DNA of 64,000 nucleotides from contig NZ_JBEPOK010000001.1 in NCBI RefSeq assembly GCF_040546765.1, forward strand, positions 1,736,001 through 1,800,000, given 5' to 3'. This stretch comes from Arthrobacter sp. OAP107 (GTDB lineage: Bacteria; Actinomycetota; Actinomycetes; Actinomycetales; Micrococcaceae). The translations under genes and the position numbers were made by a program. Shown here piece after piece: positions 1 to 8,641 of this stretch (position 1 is the stretch's first letter; the number at the start of each line of letters is the position of its first letter). The notes beneath the pieces are model-generated. The model ran no database searches and had not been told where the DNA came from. It saw only the letters and a program-made list of their open reading frames with translations.

Positions 1-227
1 TCCTTGACCTTCATCACCATGTCGGCCCGCGCCCAGGCCTCCTCTGCGGTCTCGACGATCTCGGCTCCGGCAAGGGCGTACTCCTGATCGCTGATGCCGG
101 AACCGGCGCCGGCGCCGGTTTCCACGAGCACGTCGTGGCCGTTTGCTTTGAATTCGTGGACGCCGGCGGCAGTGATCGCGACGCGGAACTCGTTGTTCTT
201 GATTTCCTTGGGGACGGAGATGATCAT
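1..227 (-). CDS. ald: Alanine dehydrogenase, N-terminal part (runs off the window)
   Basis: The first 75 residues are present on the minus strand. The start is MIISVPKEIKNNEFRVA, and further on ETGAGAGSGISDQEYA and ARADMVMKVK are readable. This is the conserved N-terminal substrate-binding start of the alanine dehydrogenase/PntA family, which interconverts L-alanine and pyruvate with NAD. The 3' part lies outside the window. An AsnC/Lrp regulator is divergent, as in many actinobacteria where AldR controls ald. The NAD-binding half cannot be seen. Confidence 0.93.
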   Translation of the reverse strand, partial: MIISVPKEIKNNEFRVAITAAGVHEFKANGHDVLVETGAGAGSGISDQEYALAGAEIVETAEEAWARADMVMKVK

Positions 228-364
228 GACTCATGCTTTCTGAGGGGATTGATGCTTGTGGGCAAAAGAATGACAGAAAATGCGGAAACGTGAGCCCTGC
301 TCGCAGGATCTGCGGCAGAATGGAAGCAGCTCATTAATTCCTGCATTGTGAGGAGCGTTACAGA
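228..364. promoter_or_regulatory. Divergent ald / Lrp-regulator control region
   Basis: These 137 bp separate the start codons of ald (minus) and the Lrp/AsnC gene (plus) and must contain both promoters and any AldR-type binding sites. The segment is noticeably more AT-rich than its neighbours around 240-350. I could not pick out a convincing regulator dyad. Confidence 0.4.
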
Positions 365-847
365 GTGTCGGACTCGCAGAAACTGCAACAGGTGCCATTG
401 GACGAAGTGGACCACAAGCTTCTAGGCCTGCTGTCCAATAATTCAAGGCGTACCAATCAGTCGTTGTCGGAGGCCCTCGGACTTGCGCCGTCAACCTGTC
501 TTGCCCGCCTCAAGGCGCTCAAAGAGTCGGGGGTAATCAAGCGCTTCACCGTCGAAGTCGCACCCGAAGCAATGGGCCTGCCCCTCCAGGCCCTGGTCAG
601 CGTGCGGCTTAGGCCTGGGGCCCGGCACCTGATGAATGCCTTCGGAAATGAGTTGCGGGACCTGCCCGAGATCAAGCAATTCTTCGTTCTTGGCGGTGCA
701 GATGATTTCCTGATCCACATCACGGCCAGGAATACCGAGCACATCCGTCAATTCGTACTGGACCATCTGTCATCGAATCCTGCCGTCGCAGGCACCCAGA
801 CCAACCTCGTGTTCGAGCATGGCCACGGAACCGCCTTCGGACTCTAG
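365..847 (+). CDS. Lrp/AsnC family transcriptional regulator (AldR-like)
   Basis: 160 residues, the usual length for this family. An N-terminal winged helix-turn-helix (LDEVDHKLLGLLSNNSRRT, then SLSEALGLAPSTCLARL, residues about 14-60) is followed by a RAM/AsnC ligand-binding domain (VSVRLRPGARH, FFVLGGADDFLIHI). The start is a GTG at 365. Divergence from ald strongly suggests that it senses alanine or another amino acid and controls ald, as AldR does in mycobacteria; that function is inferred from position. Confidence 0.9.
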   Translation: MSDSQKLQQVPLDEVDHKLLGLLSNNSRRTNQSLSEALGLAPSTCLARLKALKESGVIKRFTVEVAPEAMGLPLQALVSVRLRPGARHLMNAFGNELRDLPEIKQFFVLGGADDFLIHITARNTEHIRQFVLDHLSSNPAVAGTQTNLVFEHGHGTAFGL

Positions 848-1048
848 GGATCTGGGACAAATGCCGCCGATGGCCCAAGCCAAAGGGCATCCCCGTTTTT
901 CCCGACATCTGCGGCAGGCCCTGGTCGGCGAAACAGCAGGGACGCTGACTCCTTCCAGTCCATGTATTGCACTAGTGGGGGGCGGCCCCACCTGCTGCAA
1001 TGGCAATACGAGACGCGAAAGAGTCGCTCATCAGGGAAAGGAGTCGAA

Positions 1049-1471
1049 GTGTCATCCTCAGATGCACATAACCCCGACTTTCAGAAAATCTTCGAAAGTC
1101 TGCCGAACCAATACATCATCGTCACCCCCGACAGAACGATCGTCGCTGCCACTGACTCGTTCCTTGCATCTACGGGAAAGAGCCGCGAGGGAATCGTCGG
1201 CATGGACATCCTCGAGGCTTTTCCGGACAACCCGGACAACCCTGACGCCAAGGGAACAGAGATTCTGCGCAGCTCCATCGAGCGTGTTGTCGAAACCGGC
1301 AAGATCGATATTCTTCCGCCTGTTCGCTATGACATCGAGAACTCAGACGGGATTTTCGAGCCCCGGTGGTTCCAGCCCCTGAACGCTCCGGCTTTCGACG
1401 ATGACGGCAAGCTCGTCTATGTCCTGCACGGGGCGGAAGACATCACGGCTCAAATGACGAGCAAGAGCTGA
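1049..1471 (+). CDS. Single PAS-domain protein
   Basis: 140 residues starting at GTG 1049, behind GGAAAGGAG at 1035-1043; the frame is open further upstream, but without a ribosome site. The protein is one PAS fold: FESLPNQYIIVTPDRTIVAA, a TGKSREGIVGMDILEAFPDN segment, and a closing ALHGAEDIT-like beta strand (VYVLHGAEDITAQM). There is no attached kinase, cyclase or HTH output domain, so it probably acts by binding another protein or a small ligand. It lies 37 bp before the MBL-fold gene and may be co-transcribed with it. Confidence 0.8.
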   Translation: MSSSDAHNPDFQKIFESLPNQYIIVTPDRTIVAATDSFLASTGKSREGIVGMDILEAFPDNPDNPDAKGTEILRSSIERVVETGKIDILPPVRYDIENSDGIFEPRWFQPLNAPAFDDDGKLVYVLHGAEDITAQMTSKS

Positions 1472-1508
1472 ACCCCGGCCGCCACCGACCCGATAAAGGA
1501 CTGAAATT

Positions 1509-2288
1509 ATGGACGACGTCAAAGCAACCCTCATTGGAGGACCGACCCTGCTCCTCGAGATCGCCGGCTACCGGATGATCACTGACCCCACCTTCGATTC
1601 CCCCCAGGTCTACCACCACCCAATCGCCGGACCCGTCATCAAGAAGCTCGCCCCCAGCGCCACCCCCGAGGAGCTTGGCCACGTTGACCTGGCACTCGCC
1701 TCCCACGAGCACATCGACAACCTGGACTTGGCCGGCCGGGGTTTTCTGACGATGGTGCCGCTTGCCCTCACCACGACGGAGGCTGCGAAGAACTTCGGCC
1801 CCAACGTCCGCGGGACCAGCGACTACGAGACTCATACCGTTACGCTTCCCGATGGCAGGCAGATGAAAATCACGGCAGTGCCGGCGCATCATGGCCCGGA
1901 GGGCGTGTGGGACGCACTCGGGCCCGTTATTGGCTTTGTCCTCGAAGCAGAGGGCATGCCGACGATTTACATCAGCGGTGATAACTCCGAGCTGGATATC
2001 GTGCGCGAAATTGCGGATCGTTTTCCAGCCATTGATATCGCTGTGCTCTTCGTCGGCGGCGCAAAATTCGATGTGATCGCAGATGGCGCGTACATCACCC
2101 TCAGCAATGACCGGGCCCTGGAGGCGGCCAAGATCATGGGTGTCAAGAAGGTCGTTCCAGTGCACGAGGATTCGTGGGAACATTTCAGCCAGAATGCGGA
2201 CCAGATCAGCAAGCTTTTCGCCGATGCCGGGCTCAGCGAACTCCTCATCGCCTTGAAACCGGGGGAGTCTGCAGACATCCGGCTCTAG
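1509..2288 (+). CDS. Metallo-beta-lactamase-fold hydrolase (UlaG-like)
   Basis: 259 residues, similar in layout to the beta-lactamase superfamily hydrolases related to UlaG. The N-terminal beta sheet (KATLIGGPTLLLEIAGYRMI, TDPTFD) leads to the metal motif SHEHIDNLD at residues 65-73. The last position is Asn71 where the classical HxHxDH motif has His; actinobacterial relatives often read DNLD here. Later ligands look intact: HH at 127-128, SGDN near 157, and VHED near 219. The start is ATG 1509, probably with the upstream AAAGGA as ribosome site. The substrate cannot be predicted. A strong terminator follows. Confidence 0.82.
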   Translation: MDDVKATLIGGPTLLLEIAGYRMITDPTFDSPQVYHHPIAGPVIKKLAPSATPEELGHVDLALASHEHIDNLDLAGRGFLTMVPLALTTTEAAKNFGPNVRGTSDYETHTVTLPDGRQMKITAVPAHHGPEGVWDALGPVIGFVLEAEGMPTIYISGDNSELDIVREIADRFPAIDIAVLFVGGAKFDVIADGAYITLSNDRALEAAKIMGVKKVVPVHEDSWEHFSQNADQISKLFADAGLSELLIALKPGESADIRL

Positions 2289-2301
2289 CAAACGGACCGC
2301 A

Positions 2302-2346
2302 GAATCGAAGGTTGGACGGTTATCGGCCAACCTTCGATTCTTGCTT
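2302..2346 (+). terminator. Rho-independent-type hairpin
   Basis: A perfect 14-bp stem, GAATCGAAGGTTGG at 2302-2315 with its complement at 2327-2340, encloses an 11-nt loop. It is followed by TTGCTT. It lies 14 bp after the MBL-fold stop codon. Confidence 0.75.
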
Positions 2347-2479
2347 AAAGGCAGAACCGGTGAAGGCCTGCGACGGACAGGCGGGCATCAACTTATGTGC
2401 GTGGCGCACACACAGCACCTCGAAGGGTCGGGAAGAATGGTGGCAGCACAACTCACGGATCGCTTGGAGCTCAGGGACG

Positions 2480-3205
2480 ATGACGACCATTTCGGAGCAG
2501 TTCACCCGGGAACAAGACGACCTGGCGAAAACAGCAGGGCGCCCGAGTGCCGATTATTGGTCGATATCACAAGGGCTGCGGCTGCTGGGTGACCGCTGGT
2601 CCCTATTGATCGTGCGCGAACTCCTCTGCGGTGAAATGGGGTTCAACGATATGTCCCGGGCCCTGCCTGACCTTTCGCGGACACTGCTTTCCCAGCGGCT
2701 CAAGCGCCTGGTCCAGCTGGAGCTTGTCGTTCGCAACGATGAAACCGGCCCCCGCGGCTCACGACGCTACAGACTGACGCCGGTCGGCTACGCGCTGCGG
2801 CAGACCTTGGAGTCGCTGGGCCTCTGGGCGAGTCATTGGCATGCGCCCTTTGAGAATGACCTGCGGACAGGGCTTGGCACGCTGCTCGAACACATGGGCC
2901 GCAGCCTTGTGACAGATTCCCTGCCCAGGAAGTCGATTGTCCTGGGGTTCGAGTTCGACAACGTCAGGGGAGCTCCCCTTCATGGCTGGATCTGCACAGA
3001 GAACAGCAAGACAACCGCGAGCATCGGCCGCGCAGAACGTGTCCCGGATCTTCAGGTTCATGTCGCCCCGCGGGTGCTCTACGACCTCTGGTGGGGTCTG
3101 CGCCGCTGTGAGGAGGCGCGGCAGCTGGGCTCCATCGGGTTTGTTGGCCCGCAAGAGTGGGCTGCGGACTTCTCCGGCTGGTTCGCCCCTCGGGCAGCTT
3201 CCTAA
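2480..3205 (+). CDS. HxlR-type winged-helix transcriptional regulator
   Basis: 241 residues from ATG 2480; the frame is open upstream to 2174, but the conserved part begins here, after GGGA/GGAG. The N-terminal HxlR/MarR-like DNA-binding domain reads LRLLGDRWSLLIVRELLCGE, then GFNDMSRALPDLSRTLLSQRL and the wing RYRLTPVGYAL (residues about 25-115). The remaining 125 residues form a C-terminal extension resembling an SCP2-like sensor. No target is identifiable. The next gene downstream encodes a glucosidase, with 230 bp between them. Confidence 0.8.
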   Translation: MTTISEQFTREQDDLAKTAGRPSADYWSISQGLRLLGDRWSLLIVRELLCGEMGFNDMSRALPDLSRTLLSQRLKRLVQLELVVRNDETGPRGSRRYRLTPVGYALRQTLESLGLWASHWHAPFENDLRTGLGTLLEHMGRSLVTDSLPRKSIVLGFEFDNVRGAPLHGWICTENSKTTASIGRAERVPDLQVHVAPRVLYDLWWGLRRCEEARQLGSIGFVGPQEWAADFSGWFAPRAAS

Positions 3206-3437
3206 CGGTCAGCGCCCACCATACGGTGCCCCGCGGTTGACAGGCCCGCCGTTTCCCGGCTTCCTGCTATACAGGTACGTTGCACTGGGTCCTGTTTCTG
3301 GATGCCATGCAGGGATATGAAACAGGGTCTACACCCCTTAGCCGGGGGAGAGTAGGGTCAAGTAAACAGAGGTGCCGTCGCCCAAGCGTGTCTAAGAGAC
3401 CACGTTGTGCCGGCGCTGCTTTCTTGGAGGAACCAGG

Positions 3438-5594
3438 ATGGCTGGATGGAATGCTGACACGGCTGCCGGCCCAGTAGGGGCAGGGACCGTCACCCTGGTC
3501 GAGGAAACCTCGTTCTGCATTTCTTTGCCCAATGGCGACATTCATCCCGAGCACCCGCATGGCCTGTTCGTGCAGGACACCCGATTCCTGTCCCGCTGGA
3601 ACCTGACAGTCAACAGTCATCCGCTTGAGTCCCTCGCTGCCGAGACGCGCGAGCCGTTCCGGGCCCTGTTTGCAGGTCGCGTTCCCCGTTCCGACGGATA
3701 TGCCGACAGCCCGCTGATCGTGGAGCGCCTGCGGGAAGTCGGCGCGGGTATTCAGGAGCGACTTACCGTCCGCAATTATTCAACCAAACCCGTCGAATGC
3801 GCGATTTCCCTCGAGGTTGAAGCTGACTTCGCGGACCTTTTTGAAGTGAAGGAAGCCCGGATCCAGCGTGCGTGGGACGCAACCCGGTACGTGGATGGGG
3901 ACCAGCTGACCATTTCCGGTGTCTGGCAAGGCATGCGAAAACGGGTCGTCATTCAGGCTCCGGGAGCAGAGGTGAAGCCGGAGGGGGTCACCTTTCTGGT
4001 ATCTGTCCCACCGCAAGGGGACTGGAGCGCTGTCGTCAGTGCCCGGGTTGAGGTTGAAGGCTCTGGCCGGAGCGCCACCCTTGTCCACCCTGAGGGGGAG
4101 GAGTTGTCCCCCAGTGACCGGCGCCGCAAGGAATGGGTTGCCAGGATTCCCGTCGTTCGCATGGGTAACCGATCCATTGAGCGTACGTTACGGCGGAGCT
4201 ACGACGACTTGGGTGCCCTCCGGATCGAGGATCCGGATCATCCCGAACGCGTTGTGGTGGCGGCAGGTGCGCCGTGGTTCATGACGCTCTTTGGCCGGGA
4301 TTCCCTGTGGGCCTCGGAAATGGCGTTACCGGTGGATCCCTCACTGGCTTTGGGGACGCTGCAGACGCTGGCGGACCGGCAAGGAACCATCGTGGACCCG
4401 CTGACCGAGGAGGAGCCCGGCAAGATCCTGCACGAAGTAAGGCTTAGCCTCAATGCCGGTTTGGCCCTTGGAGGCAAATCAGCCTACTACGGGAGCGTCG
4501 ACGCGACTCCGTTATTTGTGGATGTGCTCGGAGCCGTCAGCCGGTGGGGATTCGGAGCAGATATTATCGCCGGTTTGCTGCCCCACGCGGACCGCGCCCT
4601 GGAATGGATACGTCACTACGGGGACAAGGACGGCGACGGTTTCGTCGAATATGAACGGCTCAACGACCAGGGCCTGATAAACCAAGGCTGGAAAGACTCC
4701 TGGGACGGCATCAATTTTGCCGATGGAACACTTGCGGAGCCCCCGATCGCGCTCTGTGAAGTCCAGGCCTATGTCTATGCTGCGTATACCGCGCGTGCCT
4801 GGATGGCATACGACGCGGGCGACACGGCACGGGGAGATGATCTCGCCGATCGGGCGGCGGAACTGAAGCGGAGATTTAACGAGCAGTTCTGGATGCCGGA
4901 CCGGGGGTACTATGCAATCGCACTCGACGGCAGGAAGCGACAGGTGGACGCGTGTGCTTCCAACATGGGCCACTGTCTGGTCTACGGACTCGTAGACGAG
5001 GACAAGGCTCCGCAGGTTGCCGAGCGGCTTATGTCTCCGGAGATGTTCAGCGGCTGGGGTATACGGACCTTGGCCAGCAACATGGGCGCATATAACCCGG
5101 CCAGCTATCACAACGGCTCGGTATGGCCCCACGACAATGCAATCATCGCTGCCGGTCTGTTGCGATACGGCTTCGTGGCGGAAGCACAGCGCATTACCAC
5201 TGCGATATTGGAAGCCGCCGAATTCTCGGGCGGGCGCTTGCCCGAGCTCTTCTGCGGCTTCAGCCGTGATCAGTTCGCCGAACCCGTACCCTATCCAACG
5301 GCGTGTTCGCCCCAGGCTTGGGCAGCAACGGCCCCGATCCTCCTGGTGACGAACCTGATGCGGTACGACGTTCATGTCTCCCGTCGGGGACTGTGGATGG
5401 ATCCTGTGCTTCCGGAAGCCTATGGTGATCTGCACATCACCAACGCACCTGTGGGTGGCGGCCGGATCACCATCGACATCGATAGGTCCGGCCCCTCTAT
5501 TCAGGGCCTGCCTGAGTGGATGGAATTTCGACGCGGACATCGGCCATGGATTACGGAACTGGTCGAACAGGCAGACCGCCGACGACGGAAGTAG
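3438..5594 (+). CDS. Glycogen debranching enzyme-like amylo-alpha-1,6-glucosidase
   Basis: 718 residues. The start at ATG 3438 follows GGAGGAACCAGG. The N-terminal third is the bacterial/archaeal glycogen-debranching N domain (TLVEETSFCISLPNGDIHPE, LFVQDTRFLSRWNLTVN). The C-terminal part is an (alpha/alpha)6 glycosidase barrel with PWFMTLFGRDSLWASEM, RHYGDKDGDGFVEYER, INQGWKDSWDGINF, NGSVWPHDNAIIAAGL and YPTACSPQAWAA. These are hallmarks of the GH15-like/MGH1-like debranching group. It probably trims alpha-1,6 or other glucosidic links of cytosolic glucans. There is no signal peptide. It is monocistronic, with hairpins after it. Confidence 0.88.
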   Translation: MAGWNADTAAGPVGAGTVTLVEETSFCISLPNGDIHPEHPHGLFVQDTRFLSRWNLTVNSHPLESLAAETREPFRALFAGRVPRSDGYADSPLIVERLREVGAGIQERLTVRNYSTKPVECAISLEVEADFADLFEVKEARIQRAWDATRYVDGDQLTISGVWQGMRKRVVIQAPGAEVKPEGVTFLVSVPPQGDWSAVVSARVEVEGSGRSATLVHPEGEELSPSDRRRKEWVARIPVVRMGNRSIERTLRRSYDDLGALRIEDPDHPERVVVAAGAPWFMTLFGRDSLWASEMALPVDPSLALGTLQTLADRQGTIVDPLTEEEPGKILHEVRLSLNAGLALGGKSAYYGSVDATPLFVDVLGAVSRWGFGADIIAGLLPHADRALEWIRHYGDKDGDGFVEYERLNDQGLINQGWKDSWDGINFADGTLAEPPIALCEVQAYVYAAYTARAWMAYDAGDTARGDDLADRAAELKRRFNEQFWMPDRGYYAIALDGRKRQVDACASNMGHCLVYGLVDEDKAPQVAERLMSPEMFSGWGIRTLASNMGAYNPASYHNGSVWPHDNAIIAAGLLRYGFVAEAQRITTAILEAAEFSGGRLPELFCGFSRDQFAEPVPYPTACSPQAWAATAPILLVTNLMRYDVHVSRRGLWMDPVLPEAYGDLHITNAPVGGGRITIDIDRSGPSIQGLPEWMEFRRGHRPWITELVEQADRRRRK

Positions 5595-5732
5595 GCAGCC
5601 TGACTGTCGTCGACACCCTCGATGTTACAGCGCCGCCATCCCCTCTGGGACGAAGCCGGCGAACAGTTAGATGATGACTTCTGGCACGCCTCCCGTTAGG
5701 CGCGGCGACTTGCCCAACGGGAGACGTGGCAT

Positions 5733-5758
5733 GATGAGCGCTATCTTCAGCGCTCATC
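5733..5758. terminator. Hairpin between convergent glucosidase and cupin genes
   Basis: A 10-bp stem, GATGAGCGCT / AGCGCTCATC, with loop ATCTTC sits between two convergent genes. A weaker inverted repeat (CTCCCGTT / AACGGGAG) lies just before it, at about 5691-5723. Neither has a long T run. Confidence 0.5.
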
Positions 5759-5792
5759 GTGCCCGCACTTCACATGGCGCCTACGCGCCCGC

Positions 5793-6188
5793 TCAGTGCT
5801 CCGGCCAGTAGTCGTAGACGTCACTGGTCCCACGCATGAATTCGATAAAGACGCAGTCCCTGTCCCCGACGGTCCATGCTTCATGCTCCGGCGGCAGCAT
5901 CATAAGATCTCCGGCTGAGAATTCCTCCTCGGATCCGGTACGCTGGCGCACCCCCAAACTGCCTTCCAGGATGTAGGCGACATGCGGCATGGGACACATA
6001 TCCGTGTCGAGAATTCCGGTCTTGACCGCATCCTCCGTCACTGATGCTCCCACCGGGAAACGGACGAGAAGGGCGCTGGCCCCGTCAAGGGTCACCATCC
6101 TTTTCGTGATCCGCCCGATAGTAATGAGTTCGTACTTGTCCTCGTCGACAAAATTGGCCTTCTGCATACGTGTGAGGTCTACAGCCAT
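5793..6188 (-). CDS. Cupin-domain protein
   Basis: 131 residues with a single beta-barrel cupin. Motif 1 is around MPHVAYILEGSLGVRQRT (His with a following Glu-Gly turn). Motif 2 is around SAGDLMMLPPEHEAWTVGD (His in PEHEAW). The C-terminus is VYDYWPEH. The start ATG 6188 is preceded on the minus strand by GAGGAAGA. Such small cupins often bind a metal or ligand, but no substrate can be given. It is divergent from the metal-binding gene at 6473, and the CsoR-type palindrome lies between them. Confidence 0.8.
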   Translation of the reverse strand: MAVDLTRMQKANFVDEDKYELITIGRITKRMVTLDGASALLVRFPVGASVTEDAVKTGILDTDMCPMPHVAYILEGSLGVRQRTGSEEEFSAGDLMMLPPEHEAWTVGDRDCVFIEFMRGTSDVYDYWPEH

Positions 6189-6335
6189 AGTTCTTCCTCT
6201 GCTCCTTCGTCGTGTAAAGCGTCCGCAGTGACGCCTTGTTTCAATTCAGCGACCTGCTCTCTCTACCGGACAAGTACGAAAGCTGTACTGACCCCCATAC
6301 CGCAGGCACGCATAAACGGCGCTCAAATCTACCCA

Positions 6336-6372
6336 CGCATCCACTATACCCCCGGGGGGTATAGTGGATGCG
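6336..6372. promoter_or_regulatory. CsoR/RcnR-type operator inside a 37-bp perfect palindrome
   Basis: CGCATCCACTATACCCCC (6336-6353), a single central G, and the exact complement at 6355-6372. The core TACCCCC-G-GGGGGTA is the GC-tract dyad with AT flanks that copper- or nickel/cobalt-sensing CsoR-family repressors bind. It is 100 bp upstream of the HMA gene. No CsoR gene is nearby, so the repressor must act in trans. Confidence 0.75.
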
Positions 6373-6472
6373 TTGTCAGTGACAAGGCATGTCCCGGCCG
6401 GTGCCAACACCCGCTTTCACGGCCCGTCAACCCCAGCGCCCATTGATGCTCCATCAAGGAATGGAAACTGAC

Positions 6473-6772
6473 ATGTTTGAATCTGGAAACCGCACTGAGC
6501 TTCCCCTCGCCTCGAGTGCGGGATGCAGTTGCTGCACAGCCAACGTCTTTTCGCAGCCCACCTCCTCCGCTGCTGAGCTCACTCTCGAGGGCCTAACCTG
6601 CCGGCATTGTGCCCAGACAGTCGAGAAGGCCGTCCTGGTCCTTGAGGGAGTGGATTCTGTGGCTATTGAGCTCGTTCCTGGTGGCCTTTCCCGCCTCCTG
6701 ATGGGCGGCAAAGCCGCCGCGGCTGCTGTACGCCAAGCCGTCATTGCCGCCGGTTACGTGGTTAGCGGCTAG
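6473..6772 (+). CDS. Small heavy-metal-associated (HMA/CopZ-like) protein
   Basis: 99 residues from ATG 6473, which is 12 nt after AAGGA; an in-frame ATG at 6461 sits on top of that site and is less likely. The N-terminal CSCC cluster (AGCSCCTANVF) is followed by an HMA fold with LEGLTCRHCAQTVEKAVLVL (CxxC). The fold continues to about residue 97 (AVIAAGYVV). It is likely a cytosolic copper-binding chaperone or buffer, consistent with the CsoR-type operator upstream. The extra N-terminal Cys cluster is unusual for plain CopZ and could be a second metal site. No P-type ATPase is adjacent. Confidence 0.82.
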   Translation: MFESGNRTELPLASSAGCSCCTANVFSQPTSSAAELTLEGLTCRHCAQTVEKAVLVLEGVDSVAIELVPGGLSRLLMGGKAAAAAVRQAVIAAGYVVSG

Positions 6773-6996
6773 TAATTCCCTGGAACTTCACGCCGCAAAA
6801 ACGGCCCAGAAGTTGGCGCCCCCTCCCGAAACAGGAGGCATCGAAGCGCGCCCGCGGGCGAATGAATCCCTCCACAACTGGCCAGCGGGGTCCACCCGAA
6901 CCCCAGCAGGCCGCGCAACCCCAAAAAACACCCGACTCGGGTACCCCCTGAACTTTCTGCGGGCTCTGCTGCCCGCCAATTTGTAGAGGACATGCT

Positions 6997-8430
6997 ATGA
7001 CCGGAAAAACAGGACAGCGGCGCGGATTGGTCCCGTTGCTGGTGATCGCGACCGCACAGCTGATGCTGGTGCTCGACGACTCCATCGTGAACATCGCGTT
7101 GCCTAGCATCCAGCAGGAACTCGGGGTGAACGCCGTGCATCTGCCCTGGATTGTGAATGCTTATAACCTCACGTTCGGGGCTCTGCTGCTCCTGGGCGGT
7201 CGGCTTGGCGATCTCTACGGACGGCGGCATGCATTGCAGGCCGGTCTCGCCCTCTTCGTCATCGCATCGCTGGCCGGGGGTCTTGGCCCCAACAGCGAGA
7301 CCCTCATCGCCGCCCGAGCGGTTCAGGGGCTGGGAGCAGCACTGGTTGCGCCCAACGCCCTGGCCCTCATTGCGACAACCTTCTCCGAACGCAAGACCCG
7401 TGATGCAGCCCTGTCGCTGTACGGCGCGATGTCCGCTCTCGGAATTGTGGTGGGATTGCTTCTTGGTGGCGGCCTGACCGACACCCTCGGCTGGCGGTGG
7501 GTCTTTTTCATCAACGTACCCATCGGCATCCTCGTGCTCCTGGGCAGCCGGACCTTGGTGAGCGCAGGACGGCACGCCGGGAGTCTCGATGTCAGGGGCG
7601 CCGTATTGGGAACCAGCGGCATGGTCGCCCTGGTGTACGCAATTACCCGCTTTGGCGAGGAGGGTTTCGCTGACCCTCTGGGCCTTGGTCTGGTAGCCGC
7701 TGCAGCCCTGCTGCTGGCTGCCTTCATCGCCCTGCAATCCCGCAGCAGCACGCCGCTGGTCCCACTGGGGCTGTTCCGGGACCGTGGCCGCGCTGGCGCA
7801 TACGCCTCCATGCTGCTGCTAGCCATTGGTCCCATGGGCAGCTTCTACGTGATCACCCTCTATCTCCAGCAGGTTCAGCATTACGGCCCTCTGCGGACCG
7901 GTGCCAGCTGGCTGCCGTTCGCGGCAGGGCTGGTGCTCGGGGCAGGGGCCGCGCCTAAGCTGCTGCTGAAGATGGCCACGCGCCTCATCGCAGCAGCGGG
8001 GGCACTGCTCAGTGCCGGGGCTGCCTTCTGGTTCTCCTTCATCCAGGTAAACACGAACTACTGGCTGCACCTGGCACCGGCCATGTTCATCCTCGCCCTT
8101 GGGTTCGGTCTCGGCATTATCGCCCTGACCCAGGCCGCCGTATATCACACGAAGGAAACCGAGGCCGGAATTGCCTCTGCGCTGCTGAACTCGGCCCAGC
8201 AAATCGGCGTTGCCCTCGGACTGGCCGTTTTGGCAGGCGTTGCTGCAACGGTCAGCAACAGCAGCCAGCATTCGGCCGTCACCGAGGCAGGCCAACTGGT
8301 CGCCGGATACGGCAGCGCACTTGCCGTCGCGGCTGGGCTGCTGGTGGCTGCAGGAATACTGGCTGCAGCTACCTTGCCTTCCCGAACCGCGGCACAGGCC
8401 AACGCCCCCGCTGCGGCCGGAATTCATTAG
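6997..8430 (+). CDS. MFS drug exporter, DHA2 (14-helix) family
   Basis: 477 residues, mostly hydrophobic helices. Motif A reads GGRLGDLYGRRHAL after helix 2. A DHA2-type start (ATAQLMLVLDDSIVNIALPS) and motif C-like GAMSALGIVVGLLLGG are visible. Length and helix count fit the DHA2 branch: proton-antiport efflux of drugs, dyes or similar compounds at the membrane. ATG 6997 follows GAGGA. No regulator is adjacent. Confidence 0.88.
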   Translation: MTGKTGQRRGLVPLLVIATAQLMLVLDDSIVNIALPSIQQELGVNAVHLPWIVNAYNLTFGALLLLGGRLGDLYGRRHALQAGLALFVIASLAGGLGPNSETLIAARAVQGLGAALVAPNALALIATTFSERKTRDAALSLYGAMSALGIVVGLLLGGGLTDTLGWRWVFFINVPIGILVLLGSRTLVSAGRHAGSLDVRGAVLGTSGMVALVYAITRFGEEGFADPLGLGLVAAAALLLAAFIALQSRSSTPLVPLGLFRDRGRAGAYASMLLLAIGPMGSFYVITLYLQQVQHYGPLRTGASWLPFAAGLVLGAGAAPKLLLKMATRLIAAAGALLSAGAAFWFSFIQVNTNYWLHLAPAMFILALGFGLGIIALTQAAVYHTKETEAGIASALLNSAQQIGVALGLAVLAGVAATVSNSSQHSAVTEAGQLVAGYGSALAVAAGLLVAAGILAAATLPSRTAAQANAPAAAGIH

Positions 8431-8472
8431 GCGGACCCGGACAGGGACTGTCTCCAGTGACGAGAAGGTACA

Positions 8473-8504
8473 GCATGCGCGCCCCTGTGCCTGGGCGCGC
8501 ATGC
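8473..8504 (+). terminator. GC-rich hairpin after the MFS gene
   Basis: Perfect 12-bp stem GCATGCGCGCCC / GGGCGCGCATGC with an 8-nt loop, 42 bp after the MFS stop codon. It has no T tract, so termination is an inference. Confidence 0.5.
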
Positions 8505-8640
8505 TCGGCGACAGGTATCGTCCGCTCGAAAAGCGCAGCTAGAGCCTCGCCTAGATACCACCGGGTCACCGTTCAATAGCCGGCGGACCTCGCGAAACGC
8601 TTCGAAGCGGCGGTTGACCCGGGCTTCCCCGCCCCTGTGG
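8505..8640. pseudogene. Remnant: facing 3' ends of two genes, also present at 16.17-16.37 kb
   Basis: Plus strand 8508-8541 reads GDRYRPLEKRS and stop, matching the tail GDRYRPAEKRN of the protein ending at 16334 (29 of 36 bases alike). On the minus strand, about 8570-8629 reads EARVNRRFEAFREVRRLL, matching EARANRRFEAFREVRQIL on the plus strand near 16181-16240. The whole arrangement is inverted relative to the 16-kb copy. Only the gene ends are recognisable here. Confidence 0.55.
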
Positions 8641-8641
8641 G

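Noticed and set aside
1443..2330. 295-residue minus-strand open frame opposite the MBL-fold gene
   Set aside because: Shadow of a clear MBL-fold protein; no initiation signal.
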